A stretch of 64,000 bases of DNA from Nitrososphaerota archaeon. Its GTDB lineage: Archaea > Thermoproteota > Nitrososphaeria > Nitrososphaerales > Nitrosopumilaceae. Under the pieces are notes generated by a model. It was not told where the DNA came from, did no database searches, and saw only the letters and a program-made list of their open reading frames with translations. Made by a program: the position numbers and the translations under genes. Numbering within the stretch: position 1 is the first letter of the stretch; each line of letters begins with the position of its first letter. The stretch spans positions 1-64,000 of the forward strand of contig JAGWHF010000007.1 in NCBI GenBank assembly GCA_028866895.1. The letters are read 5' to 3'. This document shows positions 43,595 to 53,025 of the stretch, piece by piece.

Positions 43595-44698
43595 ATGGTG
43601 GACTTGTACCGGCTTTTGCCTGAAGAAGTGGACGCTCTGGTGGGAGATATGGGTCAGCCTAGGTACCGGGCGGACCAATTGCTCCATATGCTGTATCGCC
43701 AGTTCCCATCGGGGGTGTCCATGCTCAAACAGCTGCCTTCGAAGATGAGGGAGGCGATTAATACAGGGGGGTTTTCGATAGGGTCTGCAAGTGAGGTTGG
43801 CCGGGTTGCAAGTGAGGATGGGGATACCACGAAGATTCTGTTGCGACTGGATGACGGGGCACTAATAGAGACGGTCCTAATGCAATATGGGGGAGATGGG
43901 GGCAGGCGGACAAGGTCGACGGTCTGCGTTTCCACCCAGGTTGGATGTCAGATGGCTTGCACCTTTTGCGCTACTGGCCAGATGGGTTTTGAGAGAAACA
44001 TCAAGGCAGAAGAGATCGTGGCGCAGGTTTTGCACTTTGCCTCGATGCTGAGGGAGAGGGGAGAGCGCATAACAAACGTGGTCTTCATGGGTATGGGTGA
44101 ACCGCTTGCCAATTACTCCGAGACACTCAGGGCTGTAAGGATACTAACCCACAAGAGGGCCTTTGGATTGGGCCAGAGGCACATTACGATTTCTACCGTG
44201 GGTCTTGCTAGCGGGATTGGACGCCTTGCAAAAGAGGGACTTCAAGTTGGGCTTGCAATATCTCTTCACGCGCCAAACGACAGTCTAAGGCGAAAACTTG
44301 TACCAACGGCAAAACCAAATTCCGTAAAAGAATTGATATCGATGACGAGGAGCTATTTCGAAGAGACGGGCAGGCGCGTTACGTTGGAATACGCACTCAT
44401 CGAAAATGTTAACGATTCAAGGGATCTTGCTGAGGAGCTTTCCTCACTGTTAAGGGGCAACGGGGCCCATGTTAATCTGATTCCTGTCAATCCCACCGCG
44501 GGAGGGTTCCGCAGGCCTGACTGGAAAAGAATAACGCAGTTTGAACGGGTTTTGAAGAGCTCTGGGGTAAATTGCACGGTCAGGGTGGAAAAAGGGGTGG
44601 AAATCTCCGCAGCGTGTGGCCAGCTCAGGACTGACGTAACGGGAAAGGGACGGCAAATAAAGGGTCTTACGGGTAGGCCCCATGAATCATGCCTGTAA
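43595..44698 (+). CDS. rlmN: RlmN-type radical SAM RNA methyltransferase
   Basis: 367 residues from ATG 43595. The radical SAM C-x3-C-x2-C is CQMACTFC (C118, C122, C125), followed by ATGQMGFERN, VVFMGMGEPLANY and LAISLHAPND. The late Cys in ISAACGQLR fits the methyl-shuttling Cys. RlmN methylates A2503 of 23S rRNA and A37 of some tRNAs in bacteria. It is uncommon in archaea, so bacterial transfer is likely. An in-frame GTG at 43550 would add 15 residues. Monocistronic. Confidence 0.93.
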   Translation: MVDLYRLLPEEVDALVGDMGQPRYRADQLLHMLYRQFPSGVSMLKQLPSKMREAINTGGFSIGSASEVGRVASEDGDTTKILLRLDDGALIETVLMQYGGDGGRRTRSTVCVSTQVGCQMACTFCATGQMGFERNIKAEEIVAQVLHFASMLRERGERITNVVFMGMGEPLANYSETLRAVRILTHKRAFGLGQRHITISTVGLASGIGRLAKEGLQVGLAISLHAPNDSLRRKLVPTAKPNSVKELISMTRSYFEETGRRVTLEYALIENVNDSRDLAEELSSLLRGNGAHVNLIPVNPTAGGFRRPDWKRITQFERVLKSSGVNCTVRVEKGVEISAACGQLRTDVTGKGRQIKGLTGRPHESCL

Positions 44699-44735
44699 AC
44701 CATGAAAATTTATTCTCCTTTCATTTGGATAAGCC

Positions 44736-44990
44736 ATGCATCATGAAGGGGGAACCTGCAAGGGAATTTGCAGGCAGTTCAAGGCAAGAAAACCACGAGA
44801 TGGGACTAGTCGTTATCTTTCAAATCAGGTGCGTTGCAATGTTTGTGGAATCTTCATGGAAAGGCAGGGCTGCCATGACAGGGAGGGTAGGACAGCCACA
44901 AGTGATACGGTGGATTTGTATTGCAATTGCTGCAATCGCATGGTGCGGTCAAAACCGAGGAACAAACGGGACAAAGAAAAAGAAGGTTAA
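44736..44990 (+). CDS. Small zinc-binding protein with three Cys clusters
   Basis: 84 residues: CKGICRQFKARKP, RCNVCGIFM and LYCNCCNRMVRSKPRN. The CKGIC...RCxxC...CxCC layout is a small conserved thaumarchaeal type in my memory; it could bind two zinc ions. Basic, probably nucleic-acid binding. ATG start. Confidence 0.7.
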   Translation: MHHEGGTCKGICRQFKARKPRDGTSRYLSNQVRCNVCGIFMERQGCHDREGRTATSDTVDLYCNCCNRMVRSKPRNKRDKEKEG

Positions 44991-45047
44991 TCACCATTAT
45001 TTGCGATCTGAGGTCTTGAATTTTTCATCACGTCGTGCCTTCTGTAC

Positions 45048-45452
45048 TCAAGTGTTTGGAAGGTGCAGGGAAACGCCTGTTACCTTGTTTAATGAAGGAT
45101 CAATGGTGAAATGGACCATTCCTACGAATGGCAGTGTAGAGTTTGATATTTGAAAAGTAGCCTCTATTCCCACCAGCCTTGCAGAGCATGTTGATGTGTT
45201 TGTTTCCCATTCGTAGTGAGTATATATCCAATAAAGGTCGTATTTTTGTTCAAGTGATTTGAATGCGGTGTCATTTTCGATAAGGTGTATCACTTTCAAT
45301 GAGCCAAGCGCAACCTCAACCTCGTCTTCTAGTTGTGTCAGTTTTTCTCCGCAGGAGTTGGACAAGTCCTCTCCAGCCTGCGGGTGTGAGATTGTGACGG
45401 GCAGAAGTGCAAGCGTTAGGAATTGGAATATTGACGGTACGGCATTGTTCAT
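45048..45452 (-). CDS. Small secreted protein
   Basis: 134 residues. A hydrophobic N-terminus (IFQFLTLALLPVTIS) is a signal peptide. The mature part has two Cys (SCGEK, STCSA) and a beta-like pattern. It runs toward 44736-44990. No family recognised. Confidence 0.65.
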   Translation of the reverse strand: MNNAVPSIFQFLTLALLPVTISHPQAGEDLSNSCGEKLTQLEDEVEVALGSLKVIHLIENDTAFKSLEQKYDLYWIYTHYEWETNTSTCSARLVGIEATFQISNSTLPFVGMVHFTIDPSLNKVTGVSLHLPNT

Positions 45453-45754
45453 CCCGTACTGGGGACGTCGTTTTTATATTTAGTAATTGGGATGATCTTC
45501 TATGAAATGTTCTTCTATATTTTTTTTCGTCTGGTTTTTTCAGAAATGTTGCTCTGTAGTCCAATCAGGAAGGCGGTCTACAATAGGGAAGGCGGTATTG
45601 CAGGAAGCGGGGGAAGGATGCGACCTGCTTGGCAGGCATCATTAGCAAGACCGGATGGTCAAGACTTGTACACAAGACATTGCCCGACAGGGATGAGTAT
45701 CAACTTTGGTAATCGCCAAGGGACCTTAAGTAATCTAAAGTGCCAATAACATTA

Positions 45755-45824
45755 GGCGGAAACGCCAAGTGATAGACTAGATACTTTGTGTCCCCTCGCA
45801 AGTCGTTTTGAGGGGCATTTTTTT
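45755..45824 (+). ncRNA. GAAA-tetraloop hairpin followed by a terminator-like stem and T run
   Basis: GGCGGAAACGCC (45755-45766) is a perfect four-pair hairpin closed by a GAAA tetraloop. It is followed by CCCCTC (45792-45797) pairing with GAGGGG (45810-45815) and seven T. The arrangement suggests the end of a small stable RNA or a regulatory leader with terminator. Otherwise 45453-45986 has no convincing gene. Confidence 0.4.
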
Positions 45825-45986
45825 AAGAGGTGATGGTGGATTTTCGAGATTTTGGAGCCTGGCCATCACGGCGGTATTGGTGCATCTTGTAGGTTTTTTA
45901 AATGAAATTCGATGATGGGTGAAGCTAATGGGATCTGGTGGCTGGTAAAGTGAATCGTTTAAAAATGGGAAGGATAGAGTCGTTTC

Positions 45987-46739
45987 GTGAAAAAGGTTTG
46001 GTTTCTTTTGATCGCTTTGAGTTTTTTTGCAGGTGCGACCATTGAATCGTCAACGCATGCAGCAGCTCAGCAAACGTCCATACCAAGCTGGGTAAAAAAC
46101 ACGGCTCTGTGGTGGGGCAAGGGACAGATAGCTGACGCCGATTTTATCAAGGCCATACAGTGGCTCGTAGACAACGGACTCATACATGTATCAAACTCCC
46201 AGACTCTTCCCCAGACGACGGGATCTCTGCCGGCTGTAAATAGCACTATCTTCTCACCCTGTACTGAGGTAAATCTGGGATCGGCATCTGATTGCCTGGC
46301 CAAGTACCTTCCATTGCCGTCCGAAATTGGTCCGCAGTGGTCGTCCCACAACGGAATTGATATTCCTAATGGGATCCAGTCAAAAGTCATGACCCAGATG
46401 GTGCGGGAGGACTTTGAAAACGTCAACTCGAATCCTGTGGAGATATTTGATGTGTGGATTCAGGAGTATCAGCCACCAGAAAAAGGCCAGGCAATATTCA
46501 AGATGGACGAGAATTCGATGCAAAAAGGGGCGACAAAATTCTTTGGAGATGCGAACTCGAACGATACTAGCTTCATTTGCATTTGCGGAGACGGAACAGG
46601 TGGAACAAGTTACAATTCAGAGTTTGTAGCAGGGTCTGTCATAGTAAAGGTAGACGGTATAGGAAACCCCAAGACGGTGATAAGCGACATGGGTAACATA
46701 AACAAGATAATTCTCAGCAAGATAATCCAGAGTCAGTAG
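45987..46739 (+). CDS. Secreted protein with the thaumarchaeal WVKNTAxWW domain
   Basis: 250 residues. After a signal peptide (FLLIALSFFAGATIE) comes IPSWVKNTALWWGKGQIADADF and IKAIQWLVDNGLIHV, a short domain often found on secreted thaumarchaeal proteins and cupredoxins. The rest has CTEVNL, CLAK and CICGDG (cysteines that may pair) and a C-terminal beta domain. GTG start. Function unknown; cell envelope. Confidence 0.8.
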   Translation: MKKVWFLLIALSFFAGATIESSTHAAAQQTSIPSWVKNTALWWGKGQIADADFIKAIQWLVDNGLIHVSNSQTLPQTTGSLPAVNSTIFSPCTEVNLGSASDCLAKYLPLPSEIGPQWSSHNGIDIPNGIQSKVMTQMVREDFENVNSNPVEIFDVWIQEYQPPEKGQAIFKMDENSMQKGATKFFGDANSNDTSFICICGDGTGGTSYNSEFVAGSVIVKVDGIGNPKTVISDMGNINKIILSKIIQSQ

Positions 46740-46812
46740 AATCCAAATTCTGCCCATTTTCATTGATGGGAACGGTAACTAGCCTCTTATAACGCAAGAA
46801 GAAAAACGTCCT

Positions 46813-47025
46813 ATGAACAAAAAAATACTCATTGCTGCAGTCGTTGCAGCAATCGCAATCTCCTCGATACTAGTGGGCGTAAAAACCACGATGGGGGACA
46901 AGGCAACGGAGCTTCCAGGGGAGGAAGGGGCAGAGAAAGCACTTCACATTCAGGAAAATGGCACGTCCAATTCTGGCGAATCTGGCGAGTCTGCCACTAA
47001 CGATTCAGGCGAATCTGGGCCATAG
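46813..47025 (+). CDS. Small membrane-anchored Gly/Ser/Glu-rich protein
   Basis: 70 residues: N-terminal hydrophobic segment (ILIAAVVAAIAISSILVGV) followed by a low-complexity tail with repeated SGES units (NSGESGESATNDSGESG). It may be a secreted linker or lipoprotein-like peptide, in the middle of genes for secreted proteins. Confidence 0.55.
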   Translation: MNKKILIAAVVAAIAISSILVGVKTTMGDKATELPGEEGAEKALHIQENGTSNSGESGESATNDSGESGP

Positions 47026-47102
47026 GGGTTATCTTTTGCACACGGGTGATATCGTGGAACTGCGAGATAACGTCTTATTAGGTATCAGATAGAAACCATA
47101 TC

Positions 47103-47588
47103 ATGGCGAGGGATTACCGGTTTGTCATACCTGTTGCCATTTCAGGAGCTGCGGTTGCAATTGCGGTCATTGCTGTAGTATTCTCAATGCAGAATGCGGC
47201 CATGCAGGAAAACCAAAACCTGTCGGAAACCCACAGTGAAAATCATTATGTGGGTCAAAAAAAGGAATTCTGGCTGTTCAACAGCGAGATTCCTGAATTT
47301 AACGAGACCAAAATGGACATGCCGCATGATGTATACAGCATGCCGACGATCACGGTTTTCAAGGGAGATCATATAGTAATACACTTCTTCAATACTGAGG
47401 AACCAGGGGGAGACCACCACTCCTTTACGATCTTTACAAAACCGTACAACATTAACGTGGCGCTAAGGCCGGGGGAGAACACCACTATAACATTTGACGC
47501 AAATACGACAGGCATTTTCCCGTACTATTGTACTTTTCATCAGCCCACTATGAGGGGCCAGCTTGTGGTGGAGCCCCCGCCATATTGA
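47103..47588 (+). CDS. Membrane-anchored cupredoxin (plastocyanin-like)
   Basis: 161 residues: N-terminal anchor (VIPVAISGAAVAIAVIAVVF), then a type I copper fold. Ligands fit H105/H106 (GGDHHSF) and C143, H146 and M150 (YYCTFHQPTM). Ammonia oxidisers have many such blue copper proteins for electron transfer outside the cytoplasm. Single domain. ATG start. Confidence 0.9.
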   Translation: MARDYRFVIPVAISGAAVAIAVIAVVFSMQNAAMQENQNLSETHSENHYVGQKKEFWLFNSEIPEFNETKMDMPHDVYSMPTITVFKGDHIVIHFFNTEEPGGDHHSFTIFTKPYNINVALRPGENTTITFDANTTGIFPYYCTFHQPTMRGQLVVEPPPY

Positions 47589-47640
47589 TGAACAAAACCT
47601 GAAAATCTGAGCCTCGGTTGTGGAAACTTTCTTGCCCGTC

Positions 47641-48549
47641 CTACCTCAGGTCGGTAGTACCGTTGATCTCCCTTTCTATTTCCATCAGCTTCTTGATTCT
47701 TGCCTCGATTGGAGGATGTGTTGAAAAGAGCCTGGCAATGGTTTGGCCTGAAATTGCGGGAATTATGAAAAACGCATTCATTCCCTCCATTCTCTGGAGC
47801 TGGGCGGTGGGGGCAACTTTTACCCTTCCCTCTATCTTCATCAGGGCACGAGAAAGATTCATTGGTTGTCCAGTCAGGTAGGCACCGCCCCTATCTGCCG
47901 CAAACTCCCTGTACCTTGAGATTGCCCTGATTATCAGGAAACTGAGCAACCAAACCAGTGCGGAGACGATGAGGATGAGGAACATGTTTCCACCCTGTTG
48001 CTGTCTCCCGCCATACCCGTATCCGCCTCCCATCATGGAGCCCCACATGGATGACTGCATGAGATACCATGCTATTGTTGAAAACAGGCTTGCAAGCGTT
48101 ATGATTGTCAGGTCTCTGTGCCTTATGTGGGTAATTTCATGAGACAGCACACCTTCCAGCTCGTCCTTTGAAAGTATCCTCATTATTCCTGAGGATACGA
48201 CGACCACAGAGCTACGCGGTGTCTTTCCCGTGGCAAATGCGTTGGGTGTGTCATTTTCCATGATTCCAATGCGGGGTTTTGGTATGTTTGCCTTGAGCGC
48301 CAACCTCTCTACAACCTCGTGCAAAAGCGGCTGTTCTTCCTTGGACACGATCCTAGTACCTGTGCTCCACAAGACCATGCGGTCCGAGAAGAACCATTGG
48401 GCTCCTATCATCAGTCCTGCAATGGCCGCGATAGGGATTATCCCAAGGCCAAAGTATGCCGAGATAAAAGACAAGAAGGCAAGATAGATGAGCGTAAGAA
48501 TGAGAAAACTGAAGGTCATTCGGAATGTCAATTGCCAGTCTCTTCGCAT
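47641..48549 (-). CDS. htpX: HtpX-like M48 zinc metalloprotease
   Basis: 302 residues from ATG 48549. N-terminal membrane helices (MTFSFLILTLIYLAFLSFI, IIPIAAIAGLMIGAQW), then HEITH (H137, E138, H141) in a VLSHEITHIRHRD context, with two further membrane helices and a later Glu (YREFAADRGG). It degrades damaged membrane proteins. A Gly/Tyr/Gln-rich loop (GGGYGYGGRQQQGG) is inserted in the membrane-helix region. The reading frame is open 300 bp further, but the extension is implausible. Confidence 0.92.
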   Translation of the reverse strand: MRRDWQLTFRMTFSFLILTLIYLAFLSFISAYFGLGIIPIAAIAGLMIGAQWFFSDRMVLWSTGTRIVSKEEQPLLHEVVERLALKANIPKPRIGIMENDTPNAFATGKTPRSSVVVVSSGIMRILSKDELEGVLSHEITHIRHRDLTIITLASLFSTIAWYLMQSSMWGSMMGGGYGYGGRQQQGGNMFLILIVSALVWLLSFLIIRAISRYREFAADRGGAYLTGQPMNLSRALMKIEGRVKVAPTAQLQRMEGMNAFFIIPAISGQTIARLFSTHPPIEARIKKLMEIEREINGTTDLR

Positions 48550-48756
48550 GATCTTTTGAGCATTTTTTCTCAATTTAAAACTTGAGAATGAGGCCTGCAG
48601 CAGAACTAGAATGTGCATTCCGAGTAAATGCCTGCCAAGGCTGGCGTCAAGACGTTGCGGGAAAACAGAGAAACAAAAATGCGAGAAATCTTCTATTAAA
48701 TGATTTCTGATAAAGGAGAAGCGTTTCCTATATATCATGAAGAATGAAAAACAAGC

Positions 48757-50274
48757 GTGCCGCGTAACTATGTTTATGCTCTGATAGGCGCTGTTGCCGC
48801 AGTCATGGTTTTCGGCGGTGTTTATGGGCTGCTTGAGGTGCATCAGCCAAGTCCATTTGCGCAGGACCTGCCATCGGCGGATTATGGGCCACAGCTACAA
48901 TCGCTCGCTGCCAAAGTGAACTCTATATCGTCAAGAGTGGACTCTTTGAAGACCCAACTGGATATGCTAAATGCGCAAGTAAGCTTAATCGGCAATAATC
49001 TTACCTCGCTTGATTCCTTGAAGAGTGGGGTGGCAGACATACACCAAAAACTGACAAATCTTGAAAATCTAAACACAAATGTGGCGGATATCAAAACCCG
49101 GCTGACTGAAATGGGAAATGCTTCCTCACAGAATCCGACTGATGCGGGCAGGATTGTGATCTCACTTGACAAGTCGGAGTACCTGCCTGGGGACACAGTT
49201 CATATAGACGGGATAGGGGCAGCGCCGTTAAAGGCAGTTCAGGTACAATTACTTGATGACAGCGGGTTCGTGCTTGTGGGGGAAACCACGTGGGCCGACG
49301 CTACGGGAAGCGTCATGTATGGGCTGCAACTTTCTAGTCTGATGTTGCCTGGGGGATACCAGATCAGGCTGACCTGCGGCCAGGCTACGGGCATACAACC
49401 GATTACGGTAATCTCTTCCCAAGGTGTTAATTCGGCAAGTTTGTATTCCCTGAGCGCCCAGACTGACAAGTCGGTGTATCATACGGGTGATCTCATACAA
49501 ATATCCGGAATGGCACAACCAAGCAGTACTGTGAGTGCGATCATGCAGGGGCCTTCGGGGGCCTCGTTTAGTTCTGGGACGACCGCCAACTCGGACGGCT
49601 CTTATACCATAGTATTCTCGACCACGCAGGCTTTTGATGCGGGAACATGGACTATAACCTTGACAAATCTGTCTCAAACCAAGTTGGTTTCGGTATACCT
49701 GGAGGGGAACAGCTCCTCTTCGTCCAGCCAGACCTTCACTGCCCAAAGTGACAAGACGTTCTACATTCCGGGAGATCTTGTCGAAATTACAGGCATGGGA
49801 CAGCCAAGCAGTACCGTTACCGCAGTTATGAGCAGCCCGTCACATGACACCTTTACCTCCTCGACTGGAGTTAATTCTGACGGTTCATACACCATAATAT
49901 TCTCGACAACATCCTCATCCCAGCTCGGTAACTGGGACGTTGAGGTAAGTGATCTGGGCAATTCAAAGACTCTTTATTTCACAATGGGTTCGGCCAACTC
50001 GACAGGCTCCGGAACCTTCACAGCCCAGACAGACAAGCCGTCCTACGCACGGGGGGATCTCGTCCAAATTTCCGGGGATGCACAGCCAGGTTCTACCGTG
50101 AACACCACCCTGGTCAGCCCTGGGGGAACCACCTACGAGGTATCGGCAACATCAAATTCCAACGGCAACTACGTGATGTTCTTTTCCACATCTTCCTCCT
50201 ATCAGGCGGGAACTTGGTATGTGGAGGTAAGTGACATGGGACAAACTAAAATCCTGTCATTTGGCCTGCAGTAG
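48757..50274 (+). CDS. Membrane-anchored surface protein with four tandem beta repeats
   Basis: 505 residues: N-terminal anchor (YALIGAVAAVMVFGGVYGLL), a coiled coil (residues 45-120) and then four repeats of about 95-100 residues. Each begins with a DKSEYLPGDTVHIDG-like unit (about residues 138, 237, 330 and 429) and ends in a GTWTITLTN-like strand. The repeats look like Ig/macroglobulin modules. Probably an extracellular adhesin or S-layer-associated protein. GTG start. Confidence 0.8.
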   Translation: MPRNYVYALIGAVAAVMVFGGVYGLLEVHQPSPFAQDLPSADYGPQLQSLAAKVNSISSRVDSLKTQLDMLNAQVSLIGNNLTSLDSLKSGVADIHQKLTNLENLNTNVADIKTRLTEMGNASSQNPTDAGRIVISLDKSEYLPGDTVHIDGIGAAPLKAVQVQLLDDSGFVLVGETTWADATGSVMYGLQLSSLMLPGGYQIRLTCGQATGIQPITVISSQGVNSASLYSLSAQTDKSVYHTGDLIQISGMAQPSSTVSAIMQGPSGASFSSGTTANSDGSYTIVFSTTQAFDAGTWTITLTNLSQTKLVSVYLEGNSSSSSSQTFTAQSDKTFYIPGDLVEITGMGQPSSTVTAVMSSPSHDTFTSSTGVNSDGSYTIIFSTTSSSQLGNWDVEVSDLGNSKTLYFTMGSANSTGSGTFTAQTDKPSYARGDLVQISGDAQPGSTVNTTLVSPGGTTYEVSATSNSNGNYVMFFSTSSSYQAGTWYVEVSDMGQTKILSFGLQ

Positions 50275-50352
50275 CCGTGAGAGCTAGGTAAATTATATTC
50301 TGAGATCCACACGTATTTTTCCGGAACAGGTTGAGATTTGCGGTTAGGTTTT

Positions 50353-50763
50353 TTATTTTGCGTTAAGGGTTTGAATCATCTTGTTCACGGTGCTTATCAC
50401 ATCGGACATCTCAATTGGTTTTTTGAGTACTGCGCTGACCACGTTGTCAAGTTTTCCGTCTTCAAAATACGAGCCTGAGATAAGGACTATCTTTGCATGC
50501 GGGTTCAACTCCCGTATCTTTTCTGCCCCCCATATCCCGTCAAAATCGGGCATCAAGTAATCCATGAAAACCAACTCGGGTTTATGTGCTATATACAAAT
50601 CCAGGGCTTCCTTCCCGTTTGTACCCGTGCCCACCACGTTTACATTGTTCATTTGAAGCAATTCTACGAACAAATCGCGCACGTCAATGTCGTCGTCAAT
50701 TACGATCGTTTTTAACCCCTGATGTATTATGCCGACCTCTGGCATACCACTTGCTTCCATCAA
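50353..50763 (-). CDS. Single-domain response regulator
   Basis: 136 residues: VIDDDIDVRD acidic pocket, phospho-acceptor D68 (VFMDYLMPDFDG), VLKKPI at the end. No output domain. It lies 72 bp after a histidine kinase on the same strand, so they probably form a pair. Confidence 0.92.
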   Translation of the reverse strand: MMEASGMPEVGIIHQGLKTIVIDDDIDVRDLFVELLQMNNVNVVGTGTNGKEALDLYIAHKPELVFMDYLMPDFDGIWGAEKIRELNPHAKIVLISGSYFEDGKLDNVVSAVLKKPIEMSDVISTVNKMIQTLNAK

Positions 50764-50835
50764 ATACTGTAATATGATGACGATACAATAGTGGTAGCTT
50801 GACGGGACAGTACAAGCTAGGATTGGAATTGCCCC

Positions 50836-51903
50836 TCAGTGACGCGTTTGCGTGATGGAATTTTTTGGGATGTTTATGGTAAAAACCGTGGGCGGAGACT
50901 TTACGGCAATGGTGCCACCATGTTGTTCCACTATGCTCTTGCATATGGAGAGGCCAAGTCCCGTTCCTGTGAGTTTTGTTGTAAACAGTGGATCAAACAC
51001 TCGGTTGATTATGTTTGCGGGGATTCCGGGCCCTGTATCTTCGAAATCTATCCTGACGTTGGAACCGGCATCCGCCACGCGTATTTTAATCTCTCCCTTT
51101 TCATCCATTGCCTGGATTGCGTTAGTTATGATGTTGGAAAAAACGGCCTCAAGTTTCCGGGAATCGCAGTTTATCTGGACGTCTGACTGTGGCTTTGTTA
51201 TCCTGGCGTTGGGGGGTACTACCAGGCCGTTTATGGCATTTTCTATGGTAGTGAGAAGTGACGTTGTCTGCAATACGAGATCGGTCTTTTTGACATAATC
51301 AAGGACGTCATCAATCTGGTGCGACATGCGTTGAACGGCCCTTCTGAACCTCGCAGTGTATTGGAGCCTCTCGTCAACCCTCAGGTTGGGCCTTGCGGTT
51401 ATTATGTCCATGGTATTTTTGATTACAGAAAGGGGATTTCGAAGGTCGTGGGCCAGCCTTGCTGCCAGCTCGCCTATGACTGCAAACTTTTCAGCCTTTA
51501 TGAGGTCCTTGGTCGTCTCTTCCAGCTGTTTTGCCAGAAAGTCCCTTTGCAGGGACAGCTCCCTTTCTTTCTCGAGGACTTTTTCGAGTTTTTCCTTCAA
51601 CTCGATGCTTATCTTGTAATTTTCGTTCTTCTGCCTCTCAAGCTCCTGATTTGCCTTTTTCAGTTCGTCATTCTTCCTATTTACTGAGACGCTTAGCTCT
51701 TGGAGCGACTTGACCCTGTTCTGCAAATCACGATTAATTTTTGAAACGTCTTTGAGCTTTTCTATGGACTCTGAGGTCAGATGGTTCAGGTGCCTTTCCT
51801 TCTCTTGAAGGTCACGCTCGGCTACGCTTAGCTCTTGCAGTTCTTTTTCTGCCAGTCCAACAGCTGGTATCTTGGGGCTGCCTTCCTTTGCTTGCTGGCT
51901 CAT
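50836..51903 (-). CDS. Soluble histidine kinase with long coiled coil
   Basis: 355 residues. Residues 15-135 form a charged coiled coil. HisKA: H152 in RLAHDLRNPLSV. ATPase: NIITNAIQAMDEKG, DTGPGIP, LFTTKLTGTGLGLSICKSIVEQHGG. No membrane or PAS domain; the signal probably comes from a protein partner. Adjacent response regulator is the likely substrate. Confidence 0.92.
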   Translation of the reverse strand: MSQQAKEGSPKIPAVGLAEKELQELSVAERDLQEKERHLNHLTSESIEKLKDVSKINRDLQNRVKSLQELSVSVNRKNDELKKANQELERQKNENYKISIELKEKLEKVLEKERELSLQRDFLAKQLEETTKDLIKAEKFAVIGELAARLAHDLRNPLSVIKNTMDIITARPNLRVDERLQYTARFRRAVQRMSHQIDDVLDYVKKTDLVLQTTSLLTTIENAINGLVVPPNARITKPQSDVQINCDSRKLEAVFSNIITNAIQAMDEKGEIKIRVADAGSNVRIDFEDTGPGIPANIINRVFDPLFTTKLTGTGLGLSICKSIVEQHGGTIAVKSPPTVFTINIPKNSITQTRH

Positions 51904-52166
51904 GGTGGCTTTTAGGTTGTGTGGGATTAACGCTTGAGTATGACCAAAACAAACAAACTGGGCTTAAAATAGGCAAACGCGGCATCTATGAACGACGCGA
52001 TTCGATATTGGAACACCTGGGCAAATGGGACAGGCCAGGCAACATCCGTTTTTCTGTAGTGGTAGCTGGTAATGCAGGTTGTCCTGTAATCCAAGTAGGT
52101 TGTTTTGAGGTGGATTTTTCAAGAATTTCTATCTAGACTCTGCCACATTGCAGATAGTTTGCAATG

Positions 52167-52457
52167 TCAAAAATTATCGCTAAAATTCCTTGTGTGCTGG
52201 TCTACCTCGTCCTGTGGCGAAGGGGACTTTGTCTCGTGCTTGTGTTCTGATTTGTGGATTCTACGGGCCATTTTCTCCTCATGTTCTTTTCTTGCGTGGT
52301 GCAACCTGTCTGCCTCATGGATGAACTCTTTTCCGCACTCTGTACATTTTACTATCTCAACGTGGTGGTCGTGGCGAGCATGGTGAATCAGGTCCTCGTA
52401 CTTCTGGAACTTTGATTTGCACTGCTCACATTCGAATTTTTCTCCGAAGAGCCTCAT
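52167..52457 (-). CDS. Archaeal C2H2 double zinc-finger protein
   Basis: 96 residues: two consecutive fingers, FECEQCKSKFQKYEDLIHHARHDH-type (start FECEQC) and VKCTECGKEFIHEAD ending HHARKEH, then a basic/acidic disordered tail. It could bind DNA or protein. ATG start. C2H2 pairs in archaea are rare outside this group. Confidence 0.85.
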   Translation of the reverse strand: MRLFGEKFECEQCKSKFQKYEDLIHHARHDHHVEIVKCTECGKEFIHEADRLHHARKEHEEKMARRIHKSEHKHETKSPSPQDEVDQHTRNFSDNF

Positions 52458-52755
52458 GAATGCTGTTGGGCATGCTTGGAATAAGAATGTTACATCCCGT
52501 TTATTGCTACAACGTGGTCTGTCAAAGTAGCACCTTAAAACCGGCTTTCAGGCGAGGAAGATCGCCGTTCTCAATCTTGGGAATTGGTTATCGCACTAAT
52601 ATGGCAGATGTTTATTATGAATCCTAGAAGGAGGATGGTTATTCTGGGTGCAAGAGTGGGGATGATGAGGGTATTGGTTGAGGCAGGATCAAGTATTTTC
52701 GCGGGTTTGGGTATGAAGGTGGGAAACTGATGGAAAGGACGATGCGGGGATACAA

Positions 52756-52875
52756 ATGACAGTAAAGTGTCAGTGCACCCAATGCAGCTGCCCCTCGCAA
52801 CTTTTCAAGCCTGACAAAGATGGAAAGTACATCTGTTCTAGCTGCAGGCTGGGAAAACATCTGCACGCAGACTAG
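52756..52875 (+). CDS. 39-residue zinc-binding peptide
   Basis: MTVKCQCTQCSCPSQLF followed by YICSSCRLGKHLHAD: six Cys and two His form one or two knuckles in a metallothionein-like spacing. A clean ATG-TAG frame too short for most gene finders, but its composition is hard to explain by chance. The gap 52458-52755 holds nothing else I can name. Confidence 0.6.
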   Translation: MTVKCQCTQCSCPSQLFKPDKDGKYICSSCRLGKHLHAD

Positions 52876-53025
52876 ATTTTCTGAGGATTGCCAATTCTGG
52901 AAATCATCTTCTTGCATTAAATACGGCGAGGACCTACTCCTGTGTGTCTCAGAATCCGAAGGAACTCGGACATACATCACGTTGTCCGAATGATCCTTTG
53001 TTGACGTTGTTTGTGGTTCCTACAC

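Noticed and set aside
45492-45749. Plus-strand frame of 85 codons
   Set aside because: Composition is unlike neighbouring genes and there is no hydrophobic or domain pattern after the first Phe-rich stretch; not supported as coding.
47641-48843. Full 400-codon frame for the HtpX-like protease
   Set aside because: The first 98 residues are His/Phe/Arg-rich without pattern and overlap the upstream region of the divergent surface-protein gene; ATG 48549 gives a normal family N-terminus.
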